A stretch of 64,000 nt of DNA, taken from NCBI GenBank assembly GCA_013396525.1, contig VWYX01000917.1, forward strand, positions 167,829-231,828. The letters run 5' to 3'. A model generated the notes under the pieces. It was not told the origin of the DNA, did no database searches, and worked only from the letters and a program-made list of their open reading frames with translations. Below, one piece after another: positions 12,001-27,000 of this stretch. The position numbers and the translations under genes are program-made. Position 1 is the first letter of the stretch. Each line of letters opens with the position of its first letter. Origin of the DNA: Chaetorhynchus papuensis. Lineage: Eukaryota; Chordata; Aves; Passeriformes; Rhipiduridae.

Positions 12001-15000
12001 GCCTGCATTTAAAAACCATCCAGGTGCTCCTTATACACGAAACACCCATCTCGAACATCAAAGGCAGCAACACCTAAGCTCGCTTGGGTTACACCTCTTC
12101 TCCCCACGTTCAAAGCCTGTGTGAGCAGAGAAACGAACACATTTAACTAACCTTGGCTAGGTAACCCTCTCCTCTGCAGCACACACAGGGCCTCCAAGCT
12201 GCTTGCTTCCTGCTCAAACACAAACCTGACTGAGGACAAAGCCACTCAAAGGCTGCCTTCAAAATCTGTACAAGCTCTCTGCTTCCCTGCCCTAAAATGG
12301 CTCCCAAATGGAAAGATGATCCAGATGAAGATGATTGATTGTATTTACCAAGGCCCAGACTCAATGTTGTCTCTTTCTAGTCAAGGAAGAACAATTTAAT
12401 TAAGGCCTGGGAACCATCAGTTTCCACAGGCAGGGAGAACAGTGCTGTAGGGGTGAAAGCCTTTTCTCCTGTCCTTTGATCCATAATTACCAACATCATT
12501 AGGTCTCTTATTTCCTGCTTAGTTATTTTAGCACTCCCTAAGTGGGATCCCACAGGGTTCTTGCCTCGACCTGGAAGGAAAGAGCTCCTTGCTTTTCAGA
12601 GCCCTCACAACACAACCCTGCCTTGCAGCACACATGCTCCCGAGTGAAGCTGGTGCCCAGCCCCAGCAGCACTGCTCCTCACCACAGCAGCTGCTCTGCA
12701 AATACTTTTATTCCACACACTAACCACAGCACTTCTTCTTGGTGCTGCCTGCAAGCCATGTTTGAAAGGTTTTCTCCCTATTAAATGCAGTCAGAGCCAA
12801 GACTCCAAGCCCTGCAGTGGATCCAGCTGCCTGTGCAGCTTTTGGCCAGTACCATAAGCCTGTAACAGGTCTCTCTCTCTCTCTCTCCTTATAACACAAA
12901 GTCTGCAAAAAACCTCCGTTATATCGTAGGTACTTCCAAGTTTCCTGGCTCTGCCCCAACGTGATATCCTGGGAGTGCTCACATTAACAGAGACCATCCC
13001 TTCTGAGCCGGAGACTGGGAGAGGCCCTCTCCACTTGGAAAGATCAGCTGGTCCAAGAGGAATGGTTTTGTTTAAAGTTGAGCCAACCTCACAGGCTAGA
13101 CAGCCCAACCAAACCTGCGTCCGTGGCTCCGGGGCTGGGAAATCCAGCGGAGCGCTGACTCACCAGAAGGAGCTGCAGTAATTAAGACAGGCCCCAGCAG
13201 CAACTAAGCAAGCAAAACATTAAACAGCAAAATGTTTATGTTTCCTTAAGTGACTTATCTCCAGGATTCTTTGTTATGTTACTCTGTTCCTCCTGGATCA
13301 CACGAACTCAGAGCTTTCCATGTTACAAGAGCGTCATTCCACCTGGATGTCACACAGCTCCCCTCCCTCTTTGCTGTGGTTATGCCTTTCCCAAACACAA
13401 GAACTTGGCATGTGGGTACCCTGGACAGTTAAAGCCACAAAACTGGTCTTACATCAATGGAAACAGCCCTGAAAAACTGTTAGAATTAAGAATTTTCCCC
13501 TTCCAACCTCTAGGGACAGGGTCTACAGCTTGGTGCTACAAGGCAAAGCTTAGCACAGCCAAAAAGCCAGGCTGCTCTTGTTCATTACTGTCTTGCTTAA
13601 GAATACGTGACCCCAGGATCAACCAATCTCTCCTTTAGAACTCCTTTAACTTCCTCCAGAGGCCCCTGTGTCAACCAACTCACAGAAAGTGTTAGGAGTG
13701 TTCTTGTATTCACTGTTAGACTCACCAAAAAGACATGATCAAATATCTGTGTGGGGCTGTCCATCTGCCCAAGGATCACTATCATTTCATTGTCAATGAA
13801 CTCTTTGAACTCCCGCAGGTTACACACCATCTGCATCTCCAGCTCCGTGCGTATCTGCGTGGGGAGGGGGGACACAAGGAAGGCACGTGAAGCTTTTGTC
13901 CTGGACTTTCTTCATGGCATGAAGCACAGAGCTCTTCACTTTGCACAACAGCACTTCCAGTGCTGCTCCCCTCACCACTCACCTCTTTTGAGGTGATGTT
14001 CTCCAAATCTTTCTGCATCATGATCTCCCTTAATTTGGTCTTGATCAGCCGTTCCGTGCGTTCCCGCTCAGTTGGGCTGTCAGAAGAAAGCAACAGAGTC
14101 ACTGGGAGGGGAGACAAACTGGATTCATGACACTTTTAAAATAGGTATAGACTGCATACTCTACAGAGTCTCAGACTCTCACACTGCTTCCCCCAGGCAT
14201 GTCCTCAGCTGGACGGAATTCAGGTGACAGTAAAGCCCAGTTTAGATTCACAGTCATATATGAAAGACACCAAGTGAATGCTCCTAATCCATTGTAGTCA
14301 TCCAGAGAACCTCTGGTATTTGGTAAAATTTAAATTGGGAAGGCTGCATTATACTCTCTGGAGCAATATCTAAACCTCTCCCTACCTTTCTTGGAAAGGT
14401 AACAGCTCCAAAACTCCTTACATGGAGAGACGAGGGCAGCTAAGCCTCTGCATTCCTCCCGCCTCTGCTGCCAGGGGCCTTATCACCAGCTGCAAAAATA
14501 GCCTGGGTAACACCAGGGGAAGCTGCAGCAGAGCAGCAGCATGGGGCTGGCTCACCCAGCATCTTTAGAAGGGACCCAGCAGTGACATCTCCCACCACCT
14601 TTCCCTGGAAGGCTGCCAGGTTGGCGAGGGCATGCCATTACAAGTGTTCAACTGGCGGTTCACAAATAAAAATCATGAAAGTTCCTGGTTCTTTTAACCT
14701 CATGCATTATTTCAGGACTCCACTAAGAGAATGCTGTTTAAGTGTCCCCAGGAAATCATACCATTTCAAGTTGCCACCAGGGAAAGGGTGGGTTAGATAA
14801 AATTTATATATAAAAAGCGACAAGAAAATATTAATCTGTCAGCCTGCCAAAACTTTTCAGCCACCCGCCTTGTACATTAAAAAACAATCAAGTGTGAAGA
14901 CTTGTTCACAGCTGAACAACTGCTTAGCATCATTATTCACTCACTGGACTCCAGAAACAGGAAATATCTGGGAGCATAAATCAACCAAAGGCACTATTAT

Positions 15001-18000
15001 CCTGGGAAAGCAGCTGGGGCCAGTGAAGTAATTACAAAATGGGCAACTGAAAACCCTCACACTTGGCACCACATCTGGTCACACACTACCTTTCAGGTTA
15101 TATGGTATCAGCACCATCAGCAGTTACTAATGACAGGGGTGGTAAACCTTGAATGTTGATACCAAGACTATAAATTTGGCCTTTCCAAATTATCTACCCA
15201 TTTACCTCAGCCACTGTTTTGGACCATCTATCACCTGATACCCAAACATTTAGCTGGAGGCATCTTGGAACCTACACACTGTCCTGTTCCATACTTGCTA
15301 AGCTCCTCAAAATGACAAAAACCTGCACTGCTCTTTGCCCTCATTCTTAGGTGTTTCAGGTGGACGAGATGAGGATGGTTCTGAGCTCACATGCTTCGAA
15401 GTCCATAAAAAAACACTTCACTTTACAGCAAAATGAACTGAGTAAAGATAAAAAGACCGTGTTAGTCTAAACATGTGCAAAGCCACGTGCCACTGTAAGA
15501 GCAAAGTCCAGAGAAACCTGCTCCTTCCAGGCCTGGAACCAGAGGACAAAACCAGCAGAGACAAGGCTTAGGTACACCACACCTCTCCCACCAGCAACAC
15601 GGGACTTACCTTGCAGAAGCAAAGGTCTGCAAGCCTAAAGCCCAAGGTAAACAACTAAACTGAAAAGAGAGGCTGGAGGAGATGCAAGGGAGCCCCAGGG
15701 AGGGCTAAACTTCCAGTGCTGGTGTTTACCTAACCAAGAGTCCACTTACTACATGGAACAAGAAGCCTCTCCTTATTAATACCTAATTAAGAGCAATCTC
15801 CTGTGGAAACTCTCTCCTCATTTGGGGACAGTCACACACTGGCTCAGCAGAGCCAGCCCAACTTACACATCTGTGAAGAGGGCAGGCGAGTCGGGGCGGT
15901 GGGACTGGACATCTTGCATGGCATTCCACTCGTTGACTGACGACTGGTCCGAGTTGATATGGCTCTCATAGTAACTGACCCACGTGAGGAAGAGGCTCCC
16001 TGGATAGTAATTGTTGCTCCGTGCCACTTCACAAGCCTTATGCAAACTCTGCAGAGCAGACCTAGCAAGGGAACAATATTTGTAGGTTTATCATTTCTCC
16101 CTCAGGCCGTTATCAAGCACTAAGCAGCAGCCAAATCCAGGATGCTGCTCATGTCCCATCAGTTGGTACAAACCCCTGGCACTGTGCAGGAGGCTGTCCT
16201 GCAAGGCTGTGGATTCCCACACGCTGCCAGAGCTTGCATGTCTTAATTGGAGCATGCCAAAACAAGCCTGGATAGCAGTAAAGGTGCCCACAATTCAGAG
16301 GGCAGAGGCACCCGTGTCTCTGGTTCCAAAATCTGCTACAAATACCCAAGCCCTAAATAAGATGCACAGAGTTTGTGTCCAAGACAGGGTGCTGACAGCT
16401 CCTACTGTGCCATCAGCTGCCCTGCATGCAGGGCAGGGACACCCAGGAATCAGACAGGCACAACCAAGGGCTCAGGACTGTACTGAGATGTTTAGGTGTC
16501 TTCCCTCTCTCACTGCACGAGGGTATCAGAAGTTTCTTCAGCTGCTGCTGGGAAACAAATCCCCCTCTCCTATTTTTAGCTTATTTTAAATCTTTGACTG
16601 GGATCAGAAGGATCCAGGTCAAAATCACTGGGGTGACAGCAGCATCGCTGACAGGCGATGTATTTTTGCAATGCAAAGAAGCTCGAGCCAGAAATACTTC
16701 CATGATCACTACATGAACCACCCTAAAAGGAAAGAAAAATGCAAGCAGCTTCTCTTTCCTCTATCACAATGAACGTGTCTCAAAATATTTCAAACGTATA
16801 CTCAAAGCAATGTGACTTTGGGCTCAGAGCAGCAGCCCTTTGCAAGGAAAATTACCCTATTCCTTCCTGCCCTCAGCTGAGACAAAGCTGCTGGTACACC
16901 AGCGCTTACATGGCTTTTTTCCTTTGGTATCAAACTTCCTTCCCTGTCTCTGAAGGAAACTTCTGGCTGCTCAAGTACGTCTCAAGATACCAGTAATGTA
17001 AAGCAGCACCTGCCTTTTAAGAGCTTAAGCAGCCAAAATACCTGGAAAAAGGATCAGTGGGACAGCTTGTAGTAAGTACTTACCACATTGCCTGTACAGA
17101 CACGGGCTTGAATATGTGCACCCTGTTATCTGTTGATACGCTGAACCCTCTGGTGAGAAGAAAAAAGGCACGGTAAAAATGTATCCCAAAAGTCACTTTT
17201 TAGTTAATAACTGATAGTCTGTAGCACATTAGAACAGCAAAGGTCTAGCCCTATGCATACACTGCTGAGTTCAGCTAGCAAACAGATCAAAATAGCACAC
17301 TAAAAGCTCTAAGATAACTTTTTTAAGCAGCTGCTGTTTGGGAATGAAACTAAGACAGTGGGACAGTGCTGGGCTGTGCTGTTTACCTTGGCAACACAAA
17401 TTCAGTGCCACAGCTGGGAGCAACAGAGTCCAGCTAAAGAGATCCTGGGGCAGCTACCAAGGAAAGAAAAGTCATTCCACGCTCTGCACTGGACAGCCTG
17501 AGCAACTGGCACAAACAGGAGTCTGCAAGTCAGGTGTCTATTTGGCAGAGAAACATCATTCTTGCTTTATGTTGGGCTGAGTGCTGCCTGCTGCAAGCGT
17601 GATGGAGGAACACATAATAGGATCCCTTTAAGGAGCTTTCACTACACACCCACTCGCCAGTAAAAGCTCCTTTACTCCAGCTTAAACACACACATAAGCC
17701 ACTGTCTCAGTGCGTGTTTATTCACAGATAAGTCAATTATTGGCATTCCCTGCCACAACCACTGTGATTGAGGGCCTTTGAGCCTGCTAACCCAATACAG
17801 GTCACCAGAGGAGGGCTGCTGGACCGGTGAGGGCTCTGCAAGCACTGGAATCCTTCCCCATACGCCTGGTTCTACGTTGTATCAACACAGAACACACAAA
17901 AAGCGCTCACCCGTCGCCATCCAGGTGGATCAAGGTGTCGCTCCAGAGCGGCAGCACCAAGCCCATCGTACAAGTGCTACTGCAGTGAGAAAGAGAAAGT

Positions 18001-21000
18001 CAGTCTATCTACTACAGCACCATGTTATTATTCTAATTTCATGGCAATAGTTGCATATTTTTGTATTCATTGGGAAAAAAAAAAGAAAATTAAAAATCCC
18101 ACTGTTGCTTCAGTGACAAACGGTGCCAGTGCTGTTCTACAGGGGCCTGGCAAGGATCACTAACCAGATTCAGGGTACAGCAATACCCTTTCAAGCAAGC
18201 TTAAAGGGTTAACACACCCAGGAGAAGAGCAAACAGGATCCCAAAACGCTGAACTTTGTTCAGAAGGTCAGAGGGGGCTCACAGTCTTCGGTCAGCTCAA
18301 GGCTTTCTTTACAGATTAATCCCTCTCAGGCTCGAGAGGTTTGGTTCTAGCTCTGATTTTGCAATCCACGGCTTTATTTTCTTGTTTGTCCCTCAGCCAC
18401 AGCTGCTGGGGACTGGGAGCAGAGCAGTGCAATAGCAGGGTGACTGGCAGCATGGCAGGTTGGCAATCGCAGCCTACCACCTGTGGTTGACTCCTGACCC
18501 TTCTTCACCCTCTCACACCTCAAGAATGAGCACAACAGCCATCCCATACAGACACCTCCTGGCAATCTCACTTCTCTCTCAATTGCTTTGCTCTCTTTGC
18601 CCTCACAGTCCCACCAGTTTTCTGTAAGGCTGAGCAAAAAGCCAAGTTAAAAGCAGAAACCAAGCGATGGAAAAAAGGCAGGGGCGGGGGAACCCAACAC
18701 AACCTGCTCCAGGTTGTCAAACTGAAAGAGCTGAATTTCATAAAGCTGCAAAATTGCTCCATAATCAAAGCAGCATCTTGAAAGAACTGAATTCAACTGC
18801 CTCCTGCTCTTGTGCTTTGCACCAGGTGCTCCCAGATTTCCACCACTTCCAGCACCCCTGCCAGTCTCCAGCTCACGAGAAGAGCGGGAAGAGGGCGAGA
18901 CCAGGCTTTGGAGGGTCAGACAGGGAGCCCTGGAAATGCACACGCCTGGTGCCCAGCACCAGGAGACACTGCGGCACGCAGCTATTTCTGTTGACAACAT
19001 GAGATGAGCTCATGGAAAGATGTGTTTTTAAAAGGCTTCCCAAGGTGGCCGGGGTATTTTTAGTGATACTGTTCAGTGAGCGCTTATCAGAGACCATAGC
19101 AACAAGTCTACATGGAGTTATAAATACCGAGTGGGCTCGGGGAGGGCAGATCACAGTGACCATCCAGAACCCCAGGAACTCCAGCAGAAAGCTAAAACGA
19201 CCCTGCTATGTTATTAGAGACTGAATACCAGTGAGCTCTCAGTTATCAAAGGTGGCTGTGCTGGTAGATCACAGCCAACAGCCAGTCCCAAGCTCACAGC
19301 AACCTGTGCAAGGACAAGCTATTCTTGCCCCAAGGCAAGAGCATCTCTGAGCCACAGCTGTGCACACATGTGCAGAGACAGGAGCCAGGGGCAGCATCAA
19401 GCTGGTCCCCCATTTTAGCAGGCATCACCCAAACTAAGCATCCAAACCAAGCACCAAGAAAGAAAAAGGCAATTCTGGATCTCAAGAAAAATGTTAGGCT
19501 AGAAAAGCTAAAGCAGCCTATCCCTGGAAAACACAGGACACCAGACAGTGATTTCTACACTGAACTTGATGTGGGGGTGAGCACAAGGACTTCCCCACCT
19601 GGACACTCTGAGTACCTGTCATTGGAAGAGAAATCCATTCCTAGGACGATGCTCTCCTCCGTGTCTTGTCTGCCGTTGGTGGACACCACCACCATGTATC
19701 TAGTGCGGTTCTGGTAGGTACTTTCCAGTCTTACAGCCTGAAGAAAAGAAGGGGAAGAGATCAGCAGTGCAGTCAGCAAAACACACATTATTACCTTTAC
19801 AGGCCACTTTTCCATGCTGAGTGACAGGCGCAGAAGCAGTGATGCAGTCTGGACTCGTACGGATGTCCCACGCTCCTCAGCTGGGTAAGAAGTGCTTTAC
19901 TCCCACACAGCGCCTTCCTCAACAGCTGGGATGCTCCTGGTGCACTCTGCACACCTGGTTGCAGGCCCTGCTCTGTCCCACCAAGGCTGATTTTGAACAA
20001 TCTTCAGCCCTCTGACTGGTCCCAGCCCAGTGAGCTTCATGAACCACCAGTGAGACAGACAGGTGTTGAACCTTCACCTTCAGAGGGCTTTGCCCCAAGA
20101 ACCAGAGCTTTCCTTTAAACTACTGTGTGCTACAACAGCTCCAATGAGTCTCTTTCCACCAGCTTCCCAGGCAGCTGGACAGAAAACCAGGATCTAATTC
20201 ATACATGGTTTCCTGTTGGCCCTTTGAATTCTTCTGGCAACTTCCCCGGTGCAGAAGCAACCGGGCTGCCATACACCTGGCAGGAAAAGATATCCCTATG
20301 ACTAAGCTGTATCCTTCACTGGATTCAGATTGCCCAGGAAAGGTGAAAGTCATCGTGCCTCATTGCCCCTGCCACGTTCACTTGTACCCCAGTGCCAAAA
20401 GAGCTCTAGGAGGACTGGTGTTCAGCCCAAAATCCTCCAAATCAAATAGTACTGAGAGCATTCAGAGAGCAGTGGAACTTAAATTGTGAGTGTCAGACCA
20501 ACGCTGAAGCTCCTGGAAGGCTGCACTGAGGTGAGCTGCTCCTCCAGAAGCCACAAGGAGTGAGAACTGAAGGGACTCCAGGAAATCTTGCAGACAGACT
20601 GCTGGTTAATGAGGAGCCCGGGGAAGGGAGCCCAGCACTGAAAGTTTTGCTTATCAACACTTGCAGCAGGCAGCCTTTACTTGCAACACTTTTTGGACTC
20701 TCTTCCAAGCTGTTTGCAGCTATTTTAGTCACAGGATCCCAACCAGAGAAACTAGGACATCCCTAGAAAGGAAGTGTCTTAATTCTGTATACTAAACCTT
20801 AACTTTGGATGGCCCAATCCAACCCCAAGACTCTGTCTGGCCTCAGTGTTTACCACACTGTAAAACTGCTGCTTGAACTTTGAGCAGGGCCTGCAGAGAG
20901 CAAACACGGGTGAGAAGGAGCTGTCCCAGGCCAGCCTTGCATCGTGCTGTGGACAGATCCCCGCCTGCTGCAACGGCACCCAGCTCCTGAATTCCTTGCA

Positions 21001-24000
21001 AGCCAGTGATTGAAGTTTGAAGTGTTTGACATCCTCCACAAACTGAACCCAAATTCCTCAAGCACCAGCAGCCCTCCTGAGCCACTGCTTGTGGAGACAC
21101 CTCTTGGTGGCCTTCACGGGAGGTCATGGCTCAGAAAACCCAGTTTGAACAGTTATCCTTAAAAAAGCTCCGAAATTAACTACTGTGTGAGATCTCTCAG
21201 GAGCAGGCTGCTTTTCCCAATATGCTCCTTCAGTTGTTTACAACTTGGTCTTGAGGTCAGCTGAGAGGAAGCCCCCTCTGATCTCCTCAGAGCTCTCCTG
21301 TCCACCAGCTGGGAAATCTTGACCACAAGACGTGGCGGAGTCTAAAACAAAGGTTAAACCAGTGCCTGGCAGCTGAACAGAGCTCGCCATCCCAGCGGAG
21401 TGCCCTGTGGCAGGGAATGCTGAGCACGGCAGGGAAAGCTTCCCAGGGGCATTGCAGGGAGCAGCAGCTCTGGTGATGGGGCGGAATAGCAAGTGCAGGC
21501 AGGAGATGGTATTGACAGAGTCTTCCAGACTTGCCCAGTGGGACCAAAGACCAACAGAAACTACCCAAATGCTGATGCCAGCAGACAGCCGTGCTCTGTA
21601 CAGCCAGAGACTGTGCCCCACCCCATCTCCTTAGGATAAGTCATGCTAAAACCAGCCTTATTTTCCTTCTTGCTTCTTGAGCCACTGGGATTCCTTTGGA
21701 AACACGGAGGATCAAAGTGGTCAGTCCTTCAAGGTGCGAATTCTCCCCAAGATGGTTGTTTCTAGAACTAACCATTTGTGGGAAAACAGAAAGGTGCTCT
21801 TCAGCCTAGAAGAGCAAGTAATCGCCAAGGTCTTGGTGGTTAAAATCATTATCTACATTAGGAACCAAACCTCAACAAGCAGCACAGACTTGCCTAAAAC
21901 GGGAGCAGACGGATGCAGCTGCCCCATGTCTGGGGCATCCACACAGGAGTTTCTGTTCTGCTTCTCTTGAGGACAGTCCAGCAGCAAGAGGATTAACAAA
22001 ATCTAACTTACTTTGCTAAACCCATTTGGCCAGCAGTAATGGGAAGTCTTGATGCAAGACCCTTTAGAACAGGGCAAGACAAACAGCGAGCAAAGGTCAT
22101 GTAGCTACACGCTGGTGGGGTGGGATTTTCAGAGGCCAGTTAAGAGAAATAGGGCAAGGCTTAATGTGGATCTCTGGTTCAACACACCCTTAGCACGAAG
22201 TAAAGAACCATGACTGGGGCAGATAACGTGTTTTGCTAAATTTACTGGAGTACTAAAACAGCAGATTTGACACTGTAAACCAGCCAACTTCGAAAGTTAC
22301 TATTAGAGCCCCAACATGCCTACCAAATCACAAACGAATCTCTAACCTTTCCAAGAAGTGCTAGTTCACATGCTCACCTGCCAGCAGGAGCACACCAAGT
22401 GCTCTGATGCCTTTTAAATGAAGATATTCCCATCCTCCCAGTCACTCTAGGGAGGATGGCCTGGCTTCAGTGACTGTGATGAGGTGGAAAGTTCTTTCTC
22501 AACCAGCTCATCTACACGGAGCTGGCTTTCTCTTGAATTTGGGAAGGTTATTTGTAGTCTGGTCAGAACGAGTCATCCCTTGTAGTCCTTTCTTCTTAAG
22601 TTTTAGGCTCACCTGAACACAAGCCAACTTTATCTTCTGCTACATTCTTGTATCATTAGAAGTATGATGTGATATTTCACCAGCCCTTATGAACAGCACA
22701 TTCCGAGAAGTTCATACCGACCTTTCGTGCTCCATGACAGTAGGTGTTTCATACAAGAACACATTTCTCATGGAGATAATGGATTTGAAGACAAAAAAAG
22801 CGTGTCCAACTTTCAAGTTCCCAGCTCTGCTAAGCTACAGGAACATGTTCAATCACTTTGCATTCTTAACTCCTTTTCCTCCTTCCTACTGATCTTACAC
22901 TGGTACTATGGCTCTAATCCTGCTTTCATGGAAGGCTAAAAACCTCTGCCAACAGCTCCAACAGAAACAAGAGTTGTTCCAAATTTTAAGTGTAGGTTTT
23001 TAGAGGATTAGATTCCTCTGCTGCCCCCTGAGCTGTGAAGCCTGCCCTCCAAATGACAGCAGCCAACAAAATGAAGAGAATGCATTTCTCTCAGTACTGT
23101 TTATATTTCAAATCTCATTTGTATCTGCTGTTTTATGAGAGAGTCCATTGCAGCCCTGCACACCCTTCGTTCGTCAAGAATCAATTAAATTCAAGTAGAC
23201 TATCGAACTTAACCTCATGCAAGATTTCAGCATTCCAAATGTAGCTCTGGACAAAAGGGTTTATGTCTCAGCCCACAAAGTCCTTATTCAGCTGTTAAGG
23301 CTAATTTGTCCCAAATCACACAATGTAGCCAGTGATACTGCTGAACAATGCCTTGTTCAATAGCTTCCAATGTTCTAACCCTGGCTCAAATTCTGAAAAG
23401 CATTGAGAACCCCCATTCCCATCACTTTCACTGAAATTTTAGTGACAGCAAGGTGTGCCTGGCAAAGTTTAGGGGAGTAGGTCCTTTGGCTTGCTTATGG
23501 CAAATTATTTTCGGTGGTCACTTGGGAAGCTAAAGCATTCCATAGTAACCTTGGCTGTTTCCCAGCTATACTCATACAATCAGTCCATCTCCAGCACAGC
23601 TCAGGAGGAGTCAGCAAACCAGAGGTGCCAGAATAACACTTGTGATGCTGGCAGTCCTTCTTTGGGCAGACGTTGCTAAGATGCACCAAGAAAACACAGG
23701 AAAGAAACTTCAGGCTACTGAGTGATGAGAGCTGCAGACACACTGCAGTCATGCCTGGCCTTGTAGAGCACTTCAACATGTCCCAGGCAAATTCCTCACT
23801 GCTCACGTTTGGCTTCTGGAGGTCTTCAGGACTGCGCATCAATGCTATGAACAGCAATGCCTCATTTTCGTTACATCATTATAGGAGGCAACAGCCCAGG
23901 AAAGCAGAAGACCAAGGTTCAGTGTAGGTGCGTGGCCACACGGGGATCCTACGTGCTCCCACCTGTTCAGCCACGGCCTTTTGGGATGCCACAAGTCAAG

Positions 24001-27000
24001 AGAGCAGAGTGAGGAACACAACTGAACTCTCACAGAAGGGCAGATGCTCATACTGGTCAGACGTAAGTCACCTACTCTTGATTTAAACAGGACACCAAGA
24101 TAATTTACCCATCCTCTCTGGCAATTGTTACAATACTTTTTGAGAGCACAGATACACAGTACGTGGTTCAAAGACAACCTTCTAGCCATACAATTTGTCT
24201 CACTGAACAACCAAAGCAGGCCTTTCACAATTAGCTGCTTTTCTACCTTTGTGGTTGCAAAGACTCCCCAAACCTGCTGACGAAACCACTCCCAACACAC
24301 ACACACACACACACCCACCACTGCTCCTGAGTTACACAGGTGTATTTGTCAAGTGGTGCTTAACCTTTGCATTGGTTCACAGGAGATAAGCACAAAGCCA
24401 ACCTACCAGTCTGATGTTGTCTTCTGGGCGGAGCAGGATGAACATGGCCTGCAGGTGCTGCTGGAGATCCCCTGCGGGAAAGAGGGCAAAGTGAATGCAC
24501 AAAAATAGTTTAAATCACATGCAAGCTCCTGGCTGGGTGCTGTCCACCCAGAGCAAATGTCCACCGAGAAACCTGACACGTCACCACGAGTGTCATCACT
24601 GCCACTCCCACCTACTCAGAGATGGCAGTTTTGTCATCTCTTAGTCAGCTGCTCTTTGCTCTGTGTGTTCACCTGTTCCTGTGTTCTCTCCTGCTGAATT
24701 CTGTTAGCCTTTAGAACAGAAATGAACAGTGTTTCGGTACCCTTTGTTCCTCTCACAGACAAGTCACACTACGTAGAAATGGGCCCCACCCATTGATGGG
24801 TGATCTGTTCAACATCTCGTTCTACCACGTGCTCCAAAACAGAAATCTGCCATTTCTTTCACACCAGCTTATTACCACCCAGGCAAAAATAACCTCTCTT
24901 TGGAGTGAGATTTAGTCCCACCTTATGCCCACCTATGGTTGTGTACCAACCTCACCCAAAAGCAGCTAAGAACTGCCACCTGAAAAATCAAACATCTATA
25001 TTTTTTTTCCTAGAAAACACTTGCAACACCTTTCCTGGTAAAGCTGAAGAAATATAAAAGAAAACTGAATTTACTGCATGCCTGTGATTTTAAGTCTTAT
25101 TAAGAAGAGACAAGTGTCCCAGGTTCCTAAAACATGGAGCATTTCAAAGACAAGCGAGATGCTTTTCTGTCAGCACTGCTGCACTGACTTCTCAGCACTA
25201 CTCCTGGTATGTAGAGAGCCAACATCACCCCCTGAGTACCAGCCAGCAGCAACACCTCCTGCAAGGGGCTGCTTTTTCAATCATTACATGGAAAATTAAT
25301 CAGCATTCCCAGAAAGGAGAGTGCAGGGCTGCCAGGTGGGTGGCACAGATCAGCAAGAAGAGGAGCTTTTACTATTCTACCTTCTCCCACTCCCCCACAG
25401 CCAAGAAGCTGAGTTTAGGCAACACTGCAGGGAGCAAATATTCAGCAGGATCAGCTAGGAGAACCTTTTCTAGGAAGGCTGGTTAATCTCCCTGACCTCC
25501 CTTTTTGATTCAATCCACAAATACCAAAAAAGGGAAGGGGAAGAAAGAAAAGGCTGCCCAGTGAGAGTACCTGGTTTCCAAATGATTTTTATAGCTGGTG
25601 GAAGAGCAAAGCTGAAGGGCTGTGCAGCTCCTCTCTGGATGGGATAGAGACCCATAGTGTGGAGTGGGTTACACAGGACACTGCATTCCCTGCTCTCCTC
25701 TTCCTTTCTCCTTGAAACACATTTCAGCATATGGAGAATGAGTCGATGCTCTGGGAATGCGTTTTTAACTGGGGGTGGGGAAACTGAGTCGCTCAGCAGT
25801 GCCTGGGAAATCACAAAGTATCACCGGCGACAAGCACCTGAAGCTGCTTCCTGCCCATGGACATTGTTCCCAGCTCAGGAGTGGCTGGCACGAGCCTCCC
25901 TAAATAGCAATTATTTATGGAGATAGGGCACTCAGGAAGGCCAAGTCATCCATCAGATGCTTGCTCTGCCAGGAGTGCCATGACAGGATCTCCCCACGTC
26001 AACAGCAGTGCGAAATCCTGAAGGCACTGCTCAGTTCCAGCAACTTCCACAGTGGGAATCGTCAGAACTGTCAGGCAACAAGCAAAGGTCCCTCTGCACC
26101 TCCTGCCCACAGCCTGGAAGAGCTCAGCAAGTATTTGACTCATGAAGCATCCACATGTCTTAGTCTGAAATGAAAGATGCTTCACCTCAGCTTTTTCCCT
26201 CTCCAAAATGTAGCAGTTCCCACTTCTTGTTGCCGGTAATTCAGGGACCATCTTAAGAGCCAAAGTTTCCGGAGTTAAAAAAAAAAAATCACCTGGACTA
26301 CTGGATTATCTCAATACTTGAAGAGAGGGTTTCTACGACAACCCTTTCTGCAAGGCTCAGTCAAGGAGCTCCATTATCCTTCATCCTCAGAAAGTTTACC
26401 ACACTCCTCCCTGTTCCCCTGCCAGCCTCGGGATCTCCAGAGCTGGAAAGTAAAGGATTGCTTCCTTGGCCAGCTTTAATCAATTTGCAGCGTTTTCAGC
26501 CCCAAACACACAAGGCATTTTGTAAACTTCCTGGATTAAGAAAAAACCAAAGGAAAGGCTTTAACATGCCAGAATCAGCACAAAGATATCACATCCTGTC
26601 CTGTGAAGAGCTGGCTTTGCTGGCATTCATGGCAGGGCTGCTGCTTCCTATCACATTGTCCTGCGCCGAGCAGATGCTTTTGTTTCCTTGAGCTGGCAGG
26701 CAAGGTGCAAAGCATGGGCGAGGGTGGGATCTGAAAAGTGATTCACAATATTCCAGGGATGGCAAAAGCCCCAGGGAAGTTACATCCCTTTCTGGCCTCC
26801 TCCAGCACTGTTTGTTGTGGAAAAGCAAGCCCACCATCCCACAGAAGTTTGCCAGGTGGCACAGGACCACCCAGGGAGAGGAGCATGGACAGCTGGTACC
26901 ATATCTAGTCAATCTGCCAGTGATTCCTATTATGGAGATGTGATTAGAGAAATGGGTGTGAGCATTAATTATTTCCTGTTACCCATTCACTCTTCACACT

